This document shows positions 23,820-32,720 of a DNA stretch of 64,000 nt, one piece after another. The DNA is from CAVQCT01 sp964520865 (GTDB taxonomy: Bacteria; Zixibacteria; MSB-5A5; GN15; FEB-12), in the NCBI GenBank assembly GCA_964520865.1, contig CAZFOY010000005.1, positions 31,925 to 95,924 on the forward strand, read 5' to 3'. Position 1 is the first letter of the stretch. Each line of letters begins with the position of its first letter. The position numbers and the translations under genes are program-made. The notes beneath the pieces are model-generated. The model did not search any database. It saw only the letters and a list, made by a program, of their open reading frames with translations, and was not told the DNA's origin.

Positions 23820-25805
23820 CTATTTGATGATGACATCGCGAATCGTGTCGCCCGGGAGAATGCTCTCCGCGACATCCATGCCGGATATTACCTGTCCAAA
23901 GACGGTATAGCGGCCGACAAGATGCGGCTGGGGCGACAGGGTGATGAAGAATTGAGATCCACCGGTGTCTTTACCCGAGGTAGCGATTCCGACGGTACCT
24001 CTTTCGTACGGGAGGCTCGAATATTCGTCCCGAATAAAATAGCCGGGGCCTCCCCAACCGGTGCCAAGGGGATCTCCCCCCTGAATGACGAAATTGGAGA
24101 TGACACGGTGAAAGATGAGCCCGTTGTAGAAGCCCTTGGTGGCAAGGTGAATGAAATTCAACACGGTCAGCGGGGCAGTTTCGAAATACAATTCCATCTC
24201 GATATTACCTTTGTTGGTGGTAATCATCGCGCTCGGATTGGTCTTATAATCGCGAATCCCCTTTTCGATAGTCGAAACACTCAACTTCGTCTCCGCCGGC
24301 GGGACCTGCTTGAAGCGATTTTCTCCGAGAAGCTGCTTGTATTCGTTGGCCGCGTCCAGCCGGACGACATAGGCCGGGTCGAGGATTCCCTTGATCAACA
24401 GCTCGCGCGCCGCGGTGTCTTCCTTGTTTTCTTCGATAAACGGCACCGATGCTTCGACGAGCGATCGACGCACGTCCACTTCGGTCTTCTCTCCTGCCGC
24501 CATCATGTCATTCATTTTGGGAAGATACGACTGGAGTTTCCCGGTACTGATCTTGTCGATAGCGAGCGATTGTAGGACGAAGTTGCTGTCAGTCAGCGCC
24601 TTGTCGATGTAAAACGTCATGTTCTGTGCATCGAGCGTCGTCAGCGCATCGAACGCCGCCGCCCTCACGGAAGGATCGGGATCGTTGAACAGGACGCCGA
24701 GCCGCGAGGTCACGGTCGGATTGCCGACAATACCATACGCTTCGGCGCAGGCTGCTTTGACGGCCGGGCTGTGGAACAGGGCCAGAGAATCGATCAGGCT
24801 GATCGCTCGATCTCCCTGAACGGTAGCGAGATATTTTATGACGCTGCACACCGTATTGTCCGATGGATTGTCTTCGAGCAACTCCTCGGCTCTGGGGACG
24901 CCGTCCGGGTTCTTCTGACGAATCAGGGCGCTCAGCAGGTCCATCCGGAGCAACTCATCGTTTTCATTCTCAAGTTTTCTGACGAGACGGTTTCTGGCGT
25001 CCGGATCGGATTTGCGCGCAAGTTCTCGTATCGCCTGTGCGACCACTCCCTTGTCCCCGTCGTTCAGTGCAATGGTGAGGTACCGGATCGACTCATGACC
25101 ATCGGACAAGCCGATACCGTGAACGGCGAGCGACCGAATCCAGGGATCACTGTCGGCGAGGTGGTCGGCGTAGATTTCAGTCGCGTTCTTCACGCCGAGC
25201 CTCGAGAGCGCATACACGGCAGCTTGCTCCACCTCCTCGTCTTTCTCGTCTGAGAGGAAATCCATCAGGGCCGGTCCGCTGTCTTTCGCGCCGGCCTTTG
25301 CCAGTGCATAGCAGGCCGCCTCGCGAACTTCGGGCGACGGATGCGTGAGATAGCCGGTGAGTTGACTGATGACGTCGGTCATACTGCTGTCCATCAGCCA
25401 TCCGGCCGCCTGTACCGCCCGTGCGCCGACCCGGGCCGGATAATCGTAGGCATCATCGAGCAGCATCCGCGCATATTCCTTCTCGCCGGTCAGACCGAGT
25501 CCGGTGACAGCTGCGGCCGCCACATCCATATCATCCGAGTTCACCAGGTCATAGAGCAGCTTACCGGAACCGGGAGTGCCGATCCGGCCGATCGCCAGGG
25601 CCGCTCGCGCTCTTACCTGCGGAACGGTATCTTTGAGATATTCCTGCAACCGCGCGTCGAACTCTCTCCGATCCTCCAGATGGGTAATCTCAGCCGCCTT
25701 TTCCGCGAATCCCTTCACGTGAAAGCGATCGTACAGGAAATAGGCTGCAGCCGCCAGCACGAGCAGCAGGAGGAGGGTTGCGATTCTCTTGACTATAGAC
25801 TTCAT
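23820..25805 (-). CDS. membrane-anchored HEAT-repeat/cyclophilin fusion
   Basis: A 661-residue protein with an N-terminal membrane anchor (about 9-24), about ten or more HEAT-like repeats (60-490, e.g. V-R-A-R-A-A-L-A-I-G-R-I-G) and a C-terminal cyclophilin-type peptidyl-prolyl isomerase domain (about 515-661). The isomerase has the catalytic arginine in F-H-R-V-I-S-N-F-V-I-Q-G-G-D-P and G-S-Q-F-F-I-T-L. It would present a folding enzyme on a protein-binding solenoid at the outer face of the inner membrane. GAGG lies seven bases ahead of the ATG. Confidence 0.88.
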   Translation of the reverse strand: MKSIVKRIATLLLLLVLAAAAYFLYDRFHVKGFAEKAAEITHLEDRREFDARLQEYLKDTVPQVRARAALAIGRIGTPGSGKLLYDLVNSDDMDVAAAAVTGLGLTGEKEYARMLLDDAYDYPARVGARAVQAAGWLMDSSMTDVISQLTGYLTHPSPEVREAACYALAKAGAKDSGPALMDFLSDEKDEEVEQAAVYALSRLGVKNATEIYADHLADSDPWIRSLAVHGIGLSDGHESIRYLTIALNDGDKGVVAQAIRELARKSDPDARNRLVRKLENENDELLRMDLLSALIRQKNPDGVPRAEELLEDNPSDNTVCSVIKYLATVQGDRAISLIDSLALFHSPAVKAACAEAYGIVGNPTVTSRLGVLFNDPDPSVRAAAFDALTTLDAQNMTFYIDKALTDSNFVLQSLAIDKISTGKLQSYLPKMNDMMAAGEKTEVDVRRSLVEASVPFIEENKEDTAARELLIKGILDPAYVVRLDAANEYKQLLGENRFKQVPPAETKLSVSTIEKGIRDYKTNPSAMITTNKGNIEMELYFETAPLTVLNFIHLATKGFYNGLIFHRVISNFVIQGGDPLGTGWGGPGYFIRDEYSSLPYERGTVGIATSGKDTGGSQFFITLSPQPHLVGRYTVFGQVISGMDVAESILPGDTIRDVIIK

Positions 25806-25882
25806 ATGCGCCTCAAATCTATGCTACATATACAGAAGCGTCAACATTTAATCTGGCCCGCGAAGAGTAGGAAAACCCAATC

Positions 25883-25911
25883 AAAAACCCCTGACCATCG
25901 ATCAGGGGTTT
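25883..25911 (-). terminator. intrinsic terminator after the hmuY-like gene
   Basis: A ten-bp perfect stem, AAACCCCTGA with TCAGGGGTTT, seven-base loop, and a GTTTTTGA tract on the minus strand. It closes the leftward hmuR-hmuY operon. Confidence 0.85.
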
Positions 25912-25937
25912 GCAGAAAACCGTACTGTTCAACCGGT

Positions 25938-27005
25938 TTACAGCTTGGACCAGACGAAAGTATAATGACCGCTGGTGGGAACGCCGCCGATATTGGCATA
26001 GTAACTGTCTATCCGAACTTTATATACCGCTCCGGCCGTGCGCACGAGATAGACGTGTGCTTTCGAGGTCAACTGGTGGCTCGTGCTGTTGTAATTGTAC
26101 CAATCGGTAAGAGCGGAACCCGGAATGTCGGGGAACATTGGCGCCCCAACCGGTTGAGAGGTGAAGCCGTTTATGTCTCGGGGGTCGCTCAGGGTGGTAT
26201 AGGCCTGGAATGCTTCGCATCCTCCGGAACCGTTCGGACCGCTATTCTGCATCACGTTGTAGTTGCTGAAACCAAGATCCCAGTCAAGAGAACTTCTCGG
26301 GTCCGATGGGTTGACTTGTGTTCCTGTCGAAAAGTCAAAGTAACCGGTTCCGGTCCCGGCGACAACCTGTGAATGCAGTACCGGCCCGGGGAGGCTGAGT
26401 GATCCGGCCGTGTCCTGATAATAGTATGTAAGATAAACTGTTCCCATGTCCGGCGGCATAGTAGCCCCGACCAAAGAATCGATCTGGAATTTGACGTAGT
26501 GTTGTCCCGTAGCATCCTTCATCGAATAGACATCGCGAGTTATTTCAACTGTATGATTGGTCATGTTGTACGTGTACCAGTTGCTGATGAAGTAGTCGAT
26601 AAAGTCGGAGGTCCAATTGGCTCCCAGCGTGTCGCCGATGCCGACGGAGTCAAAATTCATGACTCCCAGATCCGCCCCTTCGACATCCCCGTTGTTCACA
26701 GTCGATGTTCCTCCGTTCAGCTTGATTACTTCCCGCTTGAATGCGATATCCCAGATATCGGCAGCCGGTTTCGGCGTTCCGTTGGATACGGTGTCGTGTG
26801 CCCCAAACGAGAAATAGGCAAAATTGTTGTAGTCCGAGGCGTCGATAACGGTAGTCCAATAGCCTCCGGTAGAGTCCCAGGTCGAGGTAGCAGTACTGGA
26901 ATGAGTCGGTCCGCCGGAACTGACCGGATTGTTGTTGCTACTGCCACAACCGATCATTCCAAATGCGAACAGCATTAGAATCGAGAACGTAAGTAAGAGC
27001 TTCAT
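25938..27005 (-). CDS. hmuY: HmuY-family lipoprotein with duplicated domain
   Basis: A 355-residue lipoprotein (lipobox M-I-G-C, C20) followed by two copies of a HmuY-like beta domain: W-D-I-A-F-K-R ... W-Y-T-Y-N-M-T-N-H-T-V ... H-Y-V-K-F-Q-I-D in the first and D-W-D-L-G-F-S ... W-Y-N-Y-N-S-T-S-H-Q-L ... V-Y-K-V-R-I-D in the second. HmuY proteins are surface haem-binding lipoproteins that pass haem to a TonB receptor. It begins 11 bases after the receptor stop with a GGAG site. Haem specificity is inferred from family and partner; single-domain HmuY is the norm. Confidence 0.85.
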   Translation of the reverse strand: MKLLLTFSILMLFAFGMIGCGSSNNNPVSSGGPTHSSTATSTWDSTGGYWTTVIDASDYNNFAYFSFGAHDTVSNGTPKPAADIWDIAFKREVIKLNGGTSTVNNGDVEGADLGVMNFDSVGIGDTLGANWTSDFIDYFISNWYTYNMTNHTVEITRDVYSMKDATGQHYVKFQIDSLVGATMPPDMGTVYLTYYYQDTAGSLSLPGPVLHSQVVAGTGTGYFDFSTGTQVNPSDPRSSLDWDLGFSNYNVMQNSGPNGSGGCEAFQAYTTLSDPRDINGFTSQPVGAPMFPDIPGSALTDWYNYNSTSHQLTSKAHVYLVRTAGAVYKVRIDSYYANIGGVPTSGHYTFVWSKL

Positions 27006-27016
27006 ATGAGTCTCCT

Positions 27017-29242
27017 TCAGTGTTTCAATCCGAAATCGTATTTCAGCCCCGCAAAGACTTCAAAGCCGGGCCAGTAACCATAAGTAACATTGGTTGTGTT
27101 CAGAAGGTTCTCGAATCGCAGGGAGGCCTCGAATCCGTTCTGGAATCTCTTGAATAGGTTGACGTTAAGCTGCGTTCGTGACGGCGCCTCTTCCGGCGCA
27201 CCTTCGTTACCTCCAGTGTTCGTGATCGGTACCCAGAGTTTCGGCGACTGGTAGAATCCCCAGAGTGTTGCGCCGGCGTTCCATCGATTGATTGTCCCGG
27301 TCAGATAGCACTTGACTGTGTGGTCGGGGTTGTTGAGAAGTTTCTGGTGAGTCTCCAGATTGCGGGTGTAGAGATAGTCATAGGAGAGCGAGAAGTCCAG
27401 AGCCCGGCTCAGGCGTACTCGCGACTCCCATTCAATCCCCTTGGTAACCGCATTCTCGATATTTTGATAGACGTACACGCCGCGCCAATACGGATCGGGG
27501 AAGCCGATCAGGGTGAAATCGATGAGGTTGTGGAGCCGGTTATAGAAGAAGGTGATTCGATGCATCCCGATCGACCCGTACGAAAACTCCGCCGATACCG
27601 AGCTGTTGACCGAAGTCTCCTGTTTCAATTTCGAAAAATCCAGCCCGGTGAGATCGTACGGTGAGTATTGGATGGCCGATCCGCCGTAGACGATGTAGCC
27701 GGCGGCGGTGTGATCGAAAATGAAGTACTGCTCCTTCAGCGATGGCGCCCGGAAACCTCGTCCGATAAACCCGCGAAACTTGAGTCCTTCGCTCGGTTGA
27801 AACATGACATTCAACGATGGATTCACGTGATTGCCGAACGAGCTGTGATGTTCGTATCTGACGCCCCCGACAAAATTCAGGGCATTGATCGGCGAGTATT
27901 CGTACTGCAGATAGCTCGCCACCGATTTATCGGCCCGCGCCTGGTCGATCAACTCGCTCGATGTCAGATCCTGGTAATCGTAGTCGAGTCCGTAAGTTGC
28001 TACGTGATGATGACCGATGACATAGTTCGCGGTGTAGGAAGCTTCAAAGAAGGCATCTTTGGTAATCGACGTATCTACCCAGTATGATTGAGCATACTTG
28101 TTCCAGGCGTGATCGTAGTATGTTCCGAACAGACGAAGTTTCATCGAATACTTATCGCCGGACATATACTCGAGGCTGGTCGAGCCTTCGTAATGCTTGT
28201 TTACTTCGTCATCATCGTATGTATACGTCGTGTCCTCGTTGACATTTTTCGCCACGATCTCCGATTCGATCCATTTCTTGTTCTCGTACATGAAGCGGCC
28301 TGAACCGGAGACTCTCCATTTATCAGAAAGCAGGTGGGTGATCTTGTTCGAGAGATTGACCCGGCGAATTCGTTCTTCCCCGTTCGTCTGGGGAGTAGAT
28401 TTGTTGAGGTCGAATCCCTGTGTCGAGAAGTACTTCCCGCCCAGAGTGAGGCCGGTGCGGCTTCCGCCGTACTGCAGGTCGAACGATGGATTCGAGCTGG
28501 TATGGCTGCCGTAGTCGAAATACAGGCTTCCCTTCCCTGTACTCATCTCCGGTTGCCTGGTGATGATGTTTATTACCCCGCCCATTGCGTCGGAACCGTA
28601 CAACGTGGAACCGGTTCCTTTGACAATTTCTATCTTCTTGACGTTTTCCAGTGAATACTGGCTTAGATCTATCGACCCACGCACCCTTCCGACCGCGCGC
28701 TCTCCATCGACCAGGACAAGGACTCGATCGTTATCGATTCCTCTGATGGTCGCCCCCTGGCCGGAGAGGTCCTGATTAATGTTGATGCCTATGGACGATG
28801 AAAGCGCTTCATCGACAGTAGTAGCGCCGGTTCGTTTGAAATCACGCTGGCTGACCACCTCCGTCTCCACTGGTACATCCTTTAACAGGTGGGGTGAACG
28901 GGTCCCGGTGACGACAACATCGTTCAGAACCCAGGGGGACGGGTGCAGGAAGACGTCTTGAGTCTGAGTACCGGACAGAGACACGGCAGTCGTGTCGCTC
29001 AAGTCGTAAGAAACGTGAGAGATGACCAGGTGGTAAAGACCGTCCGGAATATCTGCGAAGCTGTAAATCCCCTGTTTATTCGTACGGGTAGTCTTGCCGG
29101 TCTCGATTATTCTTACGTTGGCGTTGTCGATCGGATTGTTGGTTTCGGAATCGAGAACCCGTCCGGTCAGTTCCGCACCAGCGGCCGCGACTCCTGAAAT
29201 GATAAAGGCAAGCAGAAACAGTCCCGTAACAATCCTTGTCAT
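27017..29242 (-). CDS. hmuR: TonB-dependent receptor paired with HmuY
   Basis: A 741-residue receptor: signal peptide (1-22), carboxypeptidase-regulatory-like domain (about 24-100), plug (about 118-225; I-R-G-I-D-N-D-R-V-L-V-L-V-D-G and Y-G-S-D-A-M-G-G-V-I-N-I-I) and a barrel. In contrast to most receptors it ends in D-F-G-L-K-H rather than phenylalanine. The G-S-D-A-M-G-G segment is common to haem, cobalamin and siderophore receptors, so the hmuR call relies on the hmuY neighbour. The ATG at 29242 has GGAGA upstream. Confidence 0.85.
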   Translation of the reverse strand: MTRIVTGLFLLAFIISGVAAAGAELTGRVLDSETNNPIDNANVRIIETGKTTRTNKQGIYSFADIPDGLYHLVISHVSYDLSDTTAVSLSGTQTQDVFLHPSPWVLNDVVVTGTRSPHLLKDVPVETEVVSQRDFKRTGATTVDEALSSSIGININQDLSGQGATIRGIDNDRVLVLVDGERAVGRVRGSIDLSQYSLENVKKIEIVKGTGSTLYGSDAMGGVINIITRQPEMSTGKGSLYFDYGSHTSSNPSFDLQYGGSRTGLTLGGKYFSTQGFDLNKSTPQTNGEERIRRVNLSNKITHLLSDKWRVSGSGRFMYENKKWIESEIVAKNVNEDTTYTYDDDEVNKHYEGSTSLEYMSGDKYSMKLRLFGTYYDHAWNKYAQSYWVDTSITKDAFFEASYTANYVIGHHHVATYGLDYDYQDLTSSELIDQARADKSVASYLQYEYSPINALNFVGGVRYEHHSSFGNHVNPSLNVMFQPSEGLKFRGFIGRGFRAPSLKEQYFIFDHTAAGYIVYGGSAIQYSPYDLTGLDFSKLKQETSVNSSVSAEFSYGSIGMHRITFFYNRLHNLIDFTLIGFPDPYWRGVYVYQNIENAVTKGIEWESRVRLSRALDFSLSYDYLYTRNLETHQKLLNNPDHTVKCYLTGTINRWNAGATLWGFYQSPKLWVPITNTGGNEGAPEEAPSRTQLNVNLFKRFQNGFEASLRFENLLNTTNVTYGYWPGFEVFAGLKYDFGLKH

Positions 29243-29385
29243 AGATTCTCCATCTCGTTACGGGAAGCAAAAAAGGGTAAAATGGGCCCCCAGTGTCATG
29301 TATCTGTCATGGTCGAAAAAAGTACGAGGGATTCCGACAGCCGCCGCAAGATGTCATTACACAGCGAGTTGTCGATCGGTAAAGA

Positions 29386-30333
29386 TCAGCGCGAATATTT
29401 CCTGGCGGCCTTCTCGAACTTCGCCCGTGTGCGGCTTTTGATCAGTTTGTCGAGCCGGCGGATATCATCTTCGGAAAGACGGTTCAGCTTGTCCGGAAAT
29501 TTACCCGACGCGATCTCTCTAAACAGCTTGTCCATGCGTGTCCGGGTCGACTTATCCACTATCCGCGGGCCGTTCAGCAGTGAGCCATACCGTGCGGCAA
29601 CCGAAATTCGGTGGTACATTCCCTCGACTCCGAACTTGCGAATTAAGTCGATAATGAGGTCGAGCTGATAGGCAACCTCGAGATAAGCATTCTCTGCCGG
29701 GATTCCATTTTTCAGCAAGGTGTCGAATCCAGCGATGATCAACTCGGCCATTCCGCCGCACAGGACGGCCTGTTCGCCGAACAAATCACCGACCGCTTCA
29801 TTCCGGAAGGTCGTTTTCACGAGCCGCTTTCGGGCAAATCCGAGCGCCCGGGCCAGTTTGAACGCGGTACCGGCAGCCTTTCCGGTGGAGTCCCGGTGAA
29901 CGGCATAGAATGCTGAGAGGTCCCGTTCGCCGAGGTACTTGGCACGCACGGCGATTCCGGGAGCATGAGGCGCAAGGAGGATTACATCGCAGTTCCTCGG
30001 CGGCTTTACGAACCCAAAGTGTACCGAGAGGCCGTGCAAAAACACCAGCGTGCTTCCCGGCTTCAGGTTCTCCCTGATCTCTTGTTCGTAAATGCGACCG
30101 TGGAGATGATCGGGCAACGCCATCACTATAAGTGTAGCCTGACTGGTTGCTTCGCCGACAGTGCCTATCTCAGTGAATTTGTCTTTTCGTGCCCGCGTTC
30201 TGGATTTGGAGTTTCGCTTCAGACCAAGCAGAACGCGGAAGCCTGAATCGCGAAGATTCAGCGCTATCGCCCGGCCCTGTGAACCGTATCCAAGGACAGC
30301 GATCGCGGCATTTTTTCGTTTCGCGGAAGGCAT
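29386..30333 (-). CDS. ketol-acid reductoisomerase-like protein with altered active site
   Basis: A 315-residue homologue of class I ketol-acid reductoisomerase (IlvC). The Rossmann motif G-Y-G-S-Q-G is at 15-20 and D-L-F-G-E-Q-A-V-L-C-G-G (D183, E187) is intact, as is the histidine of H-G-L-S-V-H (H100). However the catalytic lysine of the canonical A-P-K-x-P-G is a histidine here (A-P-H-A-P-G, H123), and the fourth metal carboxylate of E-C-L-H-E-L is glutamine (E219-V-A-Y-Q223-L). No ilvB, ilvN or ilvD lies nearby. It is probably not a normal IlvC. An ATG at 30333 is preferred over TTG 30360. Confidence 0.8.
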   Translation of the reverse strand: MPSAKRKNAAIAVLGYGSQGRAIALNLRDSGFRVLLGLKRNSKSRTRARKDKFTEIGTVGEATSQATLIVMALPDHLHGRIYEQEIRENLKPGSTLVFLHGLSVHFGFVKPPRNCDVILLAPHAPGIAVRAKYLGERDLSAFYAVHRDSTGKAAGTAFKLARALGFARKRLVKTTFRNEAVGDLFGEQAVLCGGMAELIIAGFDTLLKNGIPAENAYLEVAYQLDLIIDLIRKFGVEGMYHRISVAARYGSLLNGPRIVDKSTRTRMDKLFREIASGKFPDKLNRLSEDDIRRLDKLIKSRTRAKFEKAARKYSR

Positions 30334-30385
30334 AGATGCAATATACTTGCAGAGATTCAATTGTCCAACGGGAAGAATCGATTCG

Positions 30386-31270
30386 ATGGAACAGTCTCAT
30401 TTCGAATGTCTGCGGAAAATTGTTGAAGCTGCCTTAAAAGAGGACGTCAACAAAGGGGATCTTACTTCCCTGGCCTGCCTTGAACCGAATCCGATGAAAG
30501 CAAACATCGTGGCCAAGTCGGACGGGATCCTGTCCGGAGTGAAACCCGCGCTGCTCACGTTTGACATTGTCGACTCGGCGAATGTCGTTCGTCCACTGAA
30601 AAGCGATTCCGAGTCTTTCTCCAAAGGGGACGTGATCTTTGAGCTGGAAGGCTTCAATCAGACTCTTCTCACTGCCGAGCGGACGGCTCTCAATTTCCTC
30701 GGTCACCTCAGTGGAATCGCGACCCTCACCGGTAAGTTCGTGGACCAGGTCAAAGGCACGCGATGCCGCATCCTGGATACGAGGAAGACGGCGCCGGGGC
30801 TCCGCATGCTCGAAAAGGCGGCAGTGGTCGACGGCGGCGGCTGCAACCATCGATTCGGGCTCTACGACATGGTGCTTATCAAGGACAACCACATCGCTTC
30901 GGCCGGATCGATCGCCGAAGCAGTCAAACGAACGAAGGAGTTTCTTACAACCCCGGAATTTCGGCTACAATTCGATGCCAGGGCGGAAGACATTCAGATT
31001 GAAGTCGAGGTTGCAACTGAATCGCAGCTTCGCGAAGCTATCGAATCCGGGATCACGCGGATTCTTTTGGATAATCAGTCGAACGATGGACTGGCTCAAT
31101 TGGTCTCGGTCGCCCGACAACTGAACGACGCGGTCGAACTCGAAGCTTCAGGAAATGTCAGCCTCGATTCGGTAGCCAGAGTCGCCGCAACCGGTGTCGA
31201 CTACATCTCGATTGGTGCTCTCACCCATTCCGCAATCTCCTCGGACTTCTCAATGAAGGCGGTCGAATAG
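30386..31270 (+). CDS. nadC: nicotinate-nucleotide pyrophosphorylase (carboxylating)
   Basis: A 294-residue quinolinate phosphoribosyltransferase, making nicotinate mononucleotide from quinolinate and PRPP. The N-terminal open-faced sandwich (A-L-K-E-D-V-N-K-G-D-L-T-S) and the barrel with T-R-K-T-A-P-G-L-R, G-G-G-C-N-H-R-F-G-L-Y-D-M-V-L-I-K-D-N-H and A-T-G-V-D-Y-I-S-I-G-A-L-T-H are all present. I use the ATG at 30386. nadA and nadB are absent from the window. birA follows five bases later. Confidence 0.95.
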   Translation: MEQSHFECLRKIVEAALKEDVNKGDLTSLACLEPNPMKANIVAKSDGILSGVKPALLTFDIVDSANVVRPLKSDSESFSKGDVIFELEGFNQTLLTAERTALNFLGHLSGIATLTGKFVDQVKGTRCRILDTRKTAPGLRMLEKAAVVDGGGCNHRFGLYDMVLIKDNHIASAGSIAEAVKRTKEFLTTPEFRLQFDARAEDIQIEVEVATESQLREAIESGITRILLDNQSNDGLAQLVSVARQLNDAVELEASGNVSLDSVARVAATGVDYISIGALTHSAISSDFSMKAVE

Positions 31271-31275
31271 TCTCA

Positions 31276-32277
31276 ATGCATGCTTCGGATCTCGAGGATT
31301 TCGCCGAACGGATTCTTCTCCGAATCCGGAAGAAGCAGAATAAACCGGTCCCGATAACTGCCCTGTCCAAAGATTTGAAGATTTCGGAGAGCAATGTAGC
31401 GGAGGGGGTGAAAGTCATCCGTTCATGGGGCTATCGGATCAAGAAGCGGCGAAGCGGAGATATTGTTTTCGTTTCGGCGCCGGACAGCATGATAGCCACT
31501 GAGATCGGGCACAATCTCAAAACGAAATTGATCGGGCGGAAGATTTACGCCTTTCAAAGTGTGAAGTCTACCAACGACCTCGCTGCACAACTGGCAGAAC
31601 AGGGAGAACCGGAAGGTACGATCGTAACGTCGGAACAGCAGACAGTCGGCAGGGGGAGACTCGGCCGCAAATGGCATTCGCCGCCCAAGTCGGGGATCTA
31701 TGTTTCAGTTATTCTCCGCCCGAAATTCAAGCCTGAGTTGGCGCCCGGTCTCTCGGTGATGACCGCCCTCGCCCTGCGCGACGCCATTCACTCAATTTGC
31801 CCGGGAGAAGTTCGAATCAAATGGCCCAATGATATCCTGATCGCCAATAGAAAAACAGCCGGAATCCTGACCGAGCTGTATGCCGACAAAGAGAAGATTG
31901 ATTTCGTTATCATCGGCGTTGGCATCAACGTCAATATGAAAGCTGAGGAGTTTCCCGCCGATCTTCGCGCAACCGCTACTTCAATTCGCCGAGTCAACAA
32001 GCGTCGGGCCGACAGGATCCAACTTCTGCAGTCATTTCTGAAGTGTCTCGAGAAGGAGTATGAACGCTATCGTAAGGATCAGCTGGCCGGTTCACTCAAG
32101 CGGATCAGGCGGCATTCCTCGTTGATCGGGACGACGGTTGAACTGAATATGGGGCGTCAGACTATTCGGGGGAAAGCGGTTGACATCGACAAGAGCGGGG
32201 CTCTGGTCGTCGACATCGACGACCGACAGGTGTCGGTTGCAGGGGGAGAGGTTACGGTTGTTAAGGATATCGACTGA
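31276..32277 (+). CDS. birA: bifunctional biotin ligase/biotin operon repressor BirA
   Basis: A 333-residue BirA. Residues about 1-65 form a winged helix (L-K-I-S-E-S-N-V-A-E-G-V-K), so the protein could bind DNA as well as attach biotin to carboxylases. The ligase core includes the biotinyl-AMP loop G-R-G-R-L-G-R-K-W (about 119-127), I-K-W-P-N-D-I-L and G-V-G-I-N-V-N, and the C-terminal SH3-like cap is present (about 285-333). It starts five bases after the nadC stop, so they are one operon. No bio genes are in the window. Confidence 0.94.
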   Translation: MHASDLEDFAERILLRIRKKQNKPVPITALSKDLKISESNVAEGVKVIRSWGYRIKKRRSGDIVFVSAPDSMIATEIGHNLKTKLIGRKIYAFQSVKSTNDLAAQLAEQGEPEGTIVTSEQQTVGRGRLGRKWHSPPKSGIYVSVILRPKFKPELAPGLSVMTALALRDAIHSICPGEVRIKWPNDILIANRKTAGILTELYADKEKIDFVIIGVGINVNMKAEEFPADLRATATSIRRVNKRRADRIQLLQSFLKCLEKEYERYRKDQLAGSLKRIRRHSSLIGTTVELNMGRQTIRGKAVDIDKSGALVVDIDDRQVSVAGGEVTVVKDID

Positions 32278-32308
32278 GGGCTGCTTTAGATTCGATTAGG
32301 CTTGTTAC

Positions 32309-32502
32309 TTGACAGGTGAGTGGACGGGTAAAGCTTCCAGGGGGAGGTGTGTCAGTTGGAGCAAGCTTTATACAGTGGACGACCCCTAATCCCGGTCGTC
32401 AAAGCCTGCCCCAACCTGACAGCAAACGGCCCCATAAACACCACTAATCCGTCTCCCCCGAAAGAAGCTTCTACTTATTTATATAGGCATCCCCCCTGTC
32501 AA
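32309..32502. ncRNA. candidate structured non-coding RNA of unknown class
   Basis: In the 443-base gap after birA, six complementary segment pairs are fully nested. They are 32309-32316 with 32495-32502 (TTGACAGG), 32331-32337 with 32464-32470 (AAGCTTC), 32340-32346 with 32453-32459 (GGGGGAG), 32350-32363 with 32407-32421 (TGTCAGTTGGAGCA, one bulge and one mismatch), 32365-32369 with 32401-32405 (GCTTT) and 32378-32384 with 32394-32400 (GACGACC). The result is a rod of about 194 bases with large internal loops, resembling 6S RNA in shape only. The strand is not decided. It has none of the signature segments of RNase P RNA, tmRNA or SRP RNA. The rest of the gap (32503-32720) holds a further small hairpin (32501-32540) and nothing else I can name. 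Confidence 0.55.
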
Positions 32503-32720
32503 ATTGTGGCAGTACAACTCCACCAAAATGGACAATTTCAACGACGACAGACAGTCCCCTGATCGTTCGAAATATCGGCGCAACACTCTGATGTGCAACA
32601 TCTTAATATGTCACCTCGCATAAGTAGATTGTACCTTTTCGAGAAAAAGTATGAAGTTGATTTTGGATAAATTCGATAATTGAGGGGTAATTGGTGGGAA
32701 ATACAGTTCGAGCAGTAAGC

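Noticed and set aside
25341..26372. A 343-codon frame on the plus strand across the HEAT gene start and the hmuY end
   Set aside because: It spans a terminator and is antisense to two well-supported genes.
29243..29385. Cobalamin riboswitch before the HmuR-like receptor
   Set aside because: The receptor class allows it, but the short leader has none of the conserved B12-box strands.
32347..32562. A 71-codon open frame inside the structured gap after birA
   Set aside because: Composition is unlike its neighbours, no ribosome site, and the DNA is better explained by nested base-paired segments.
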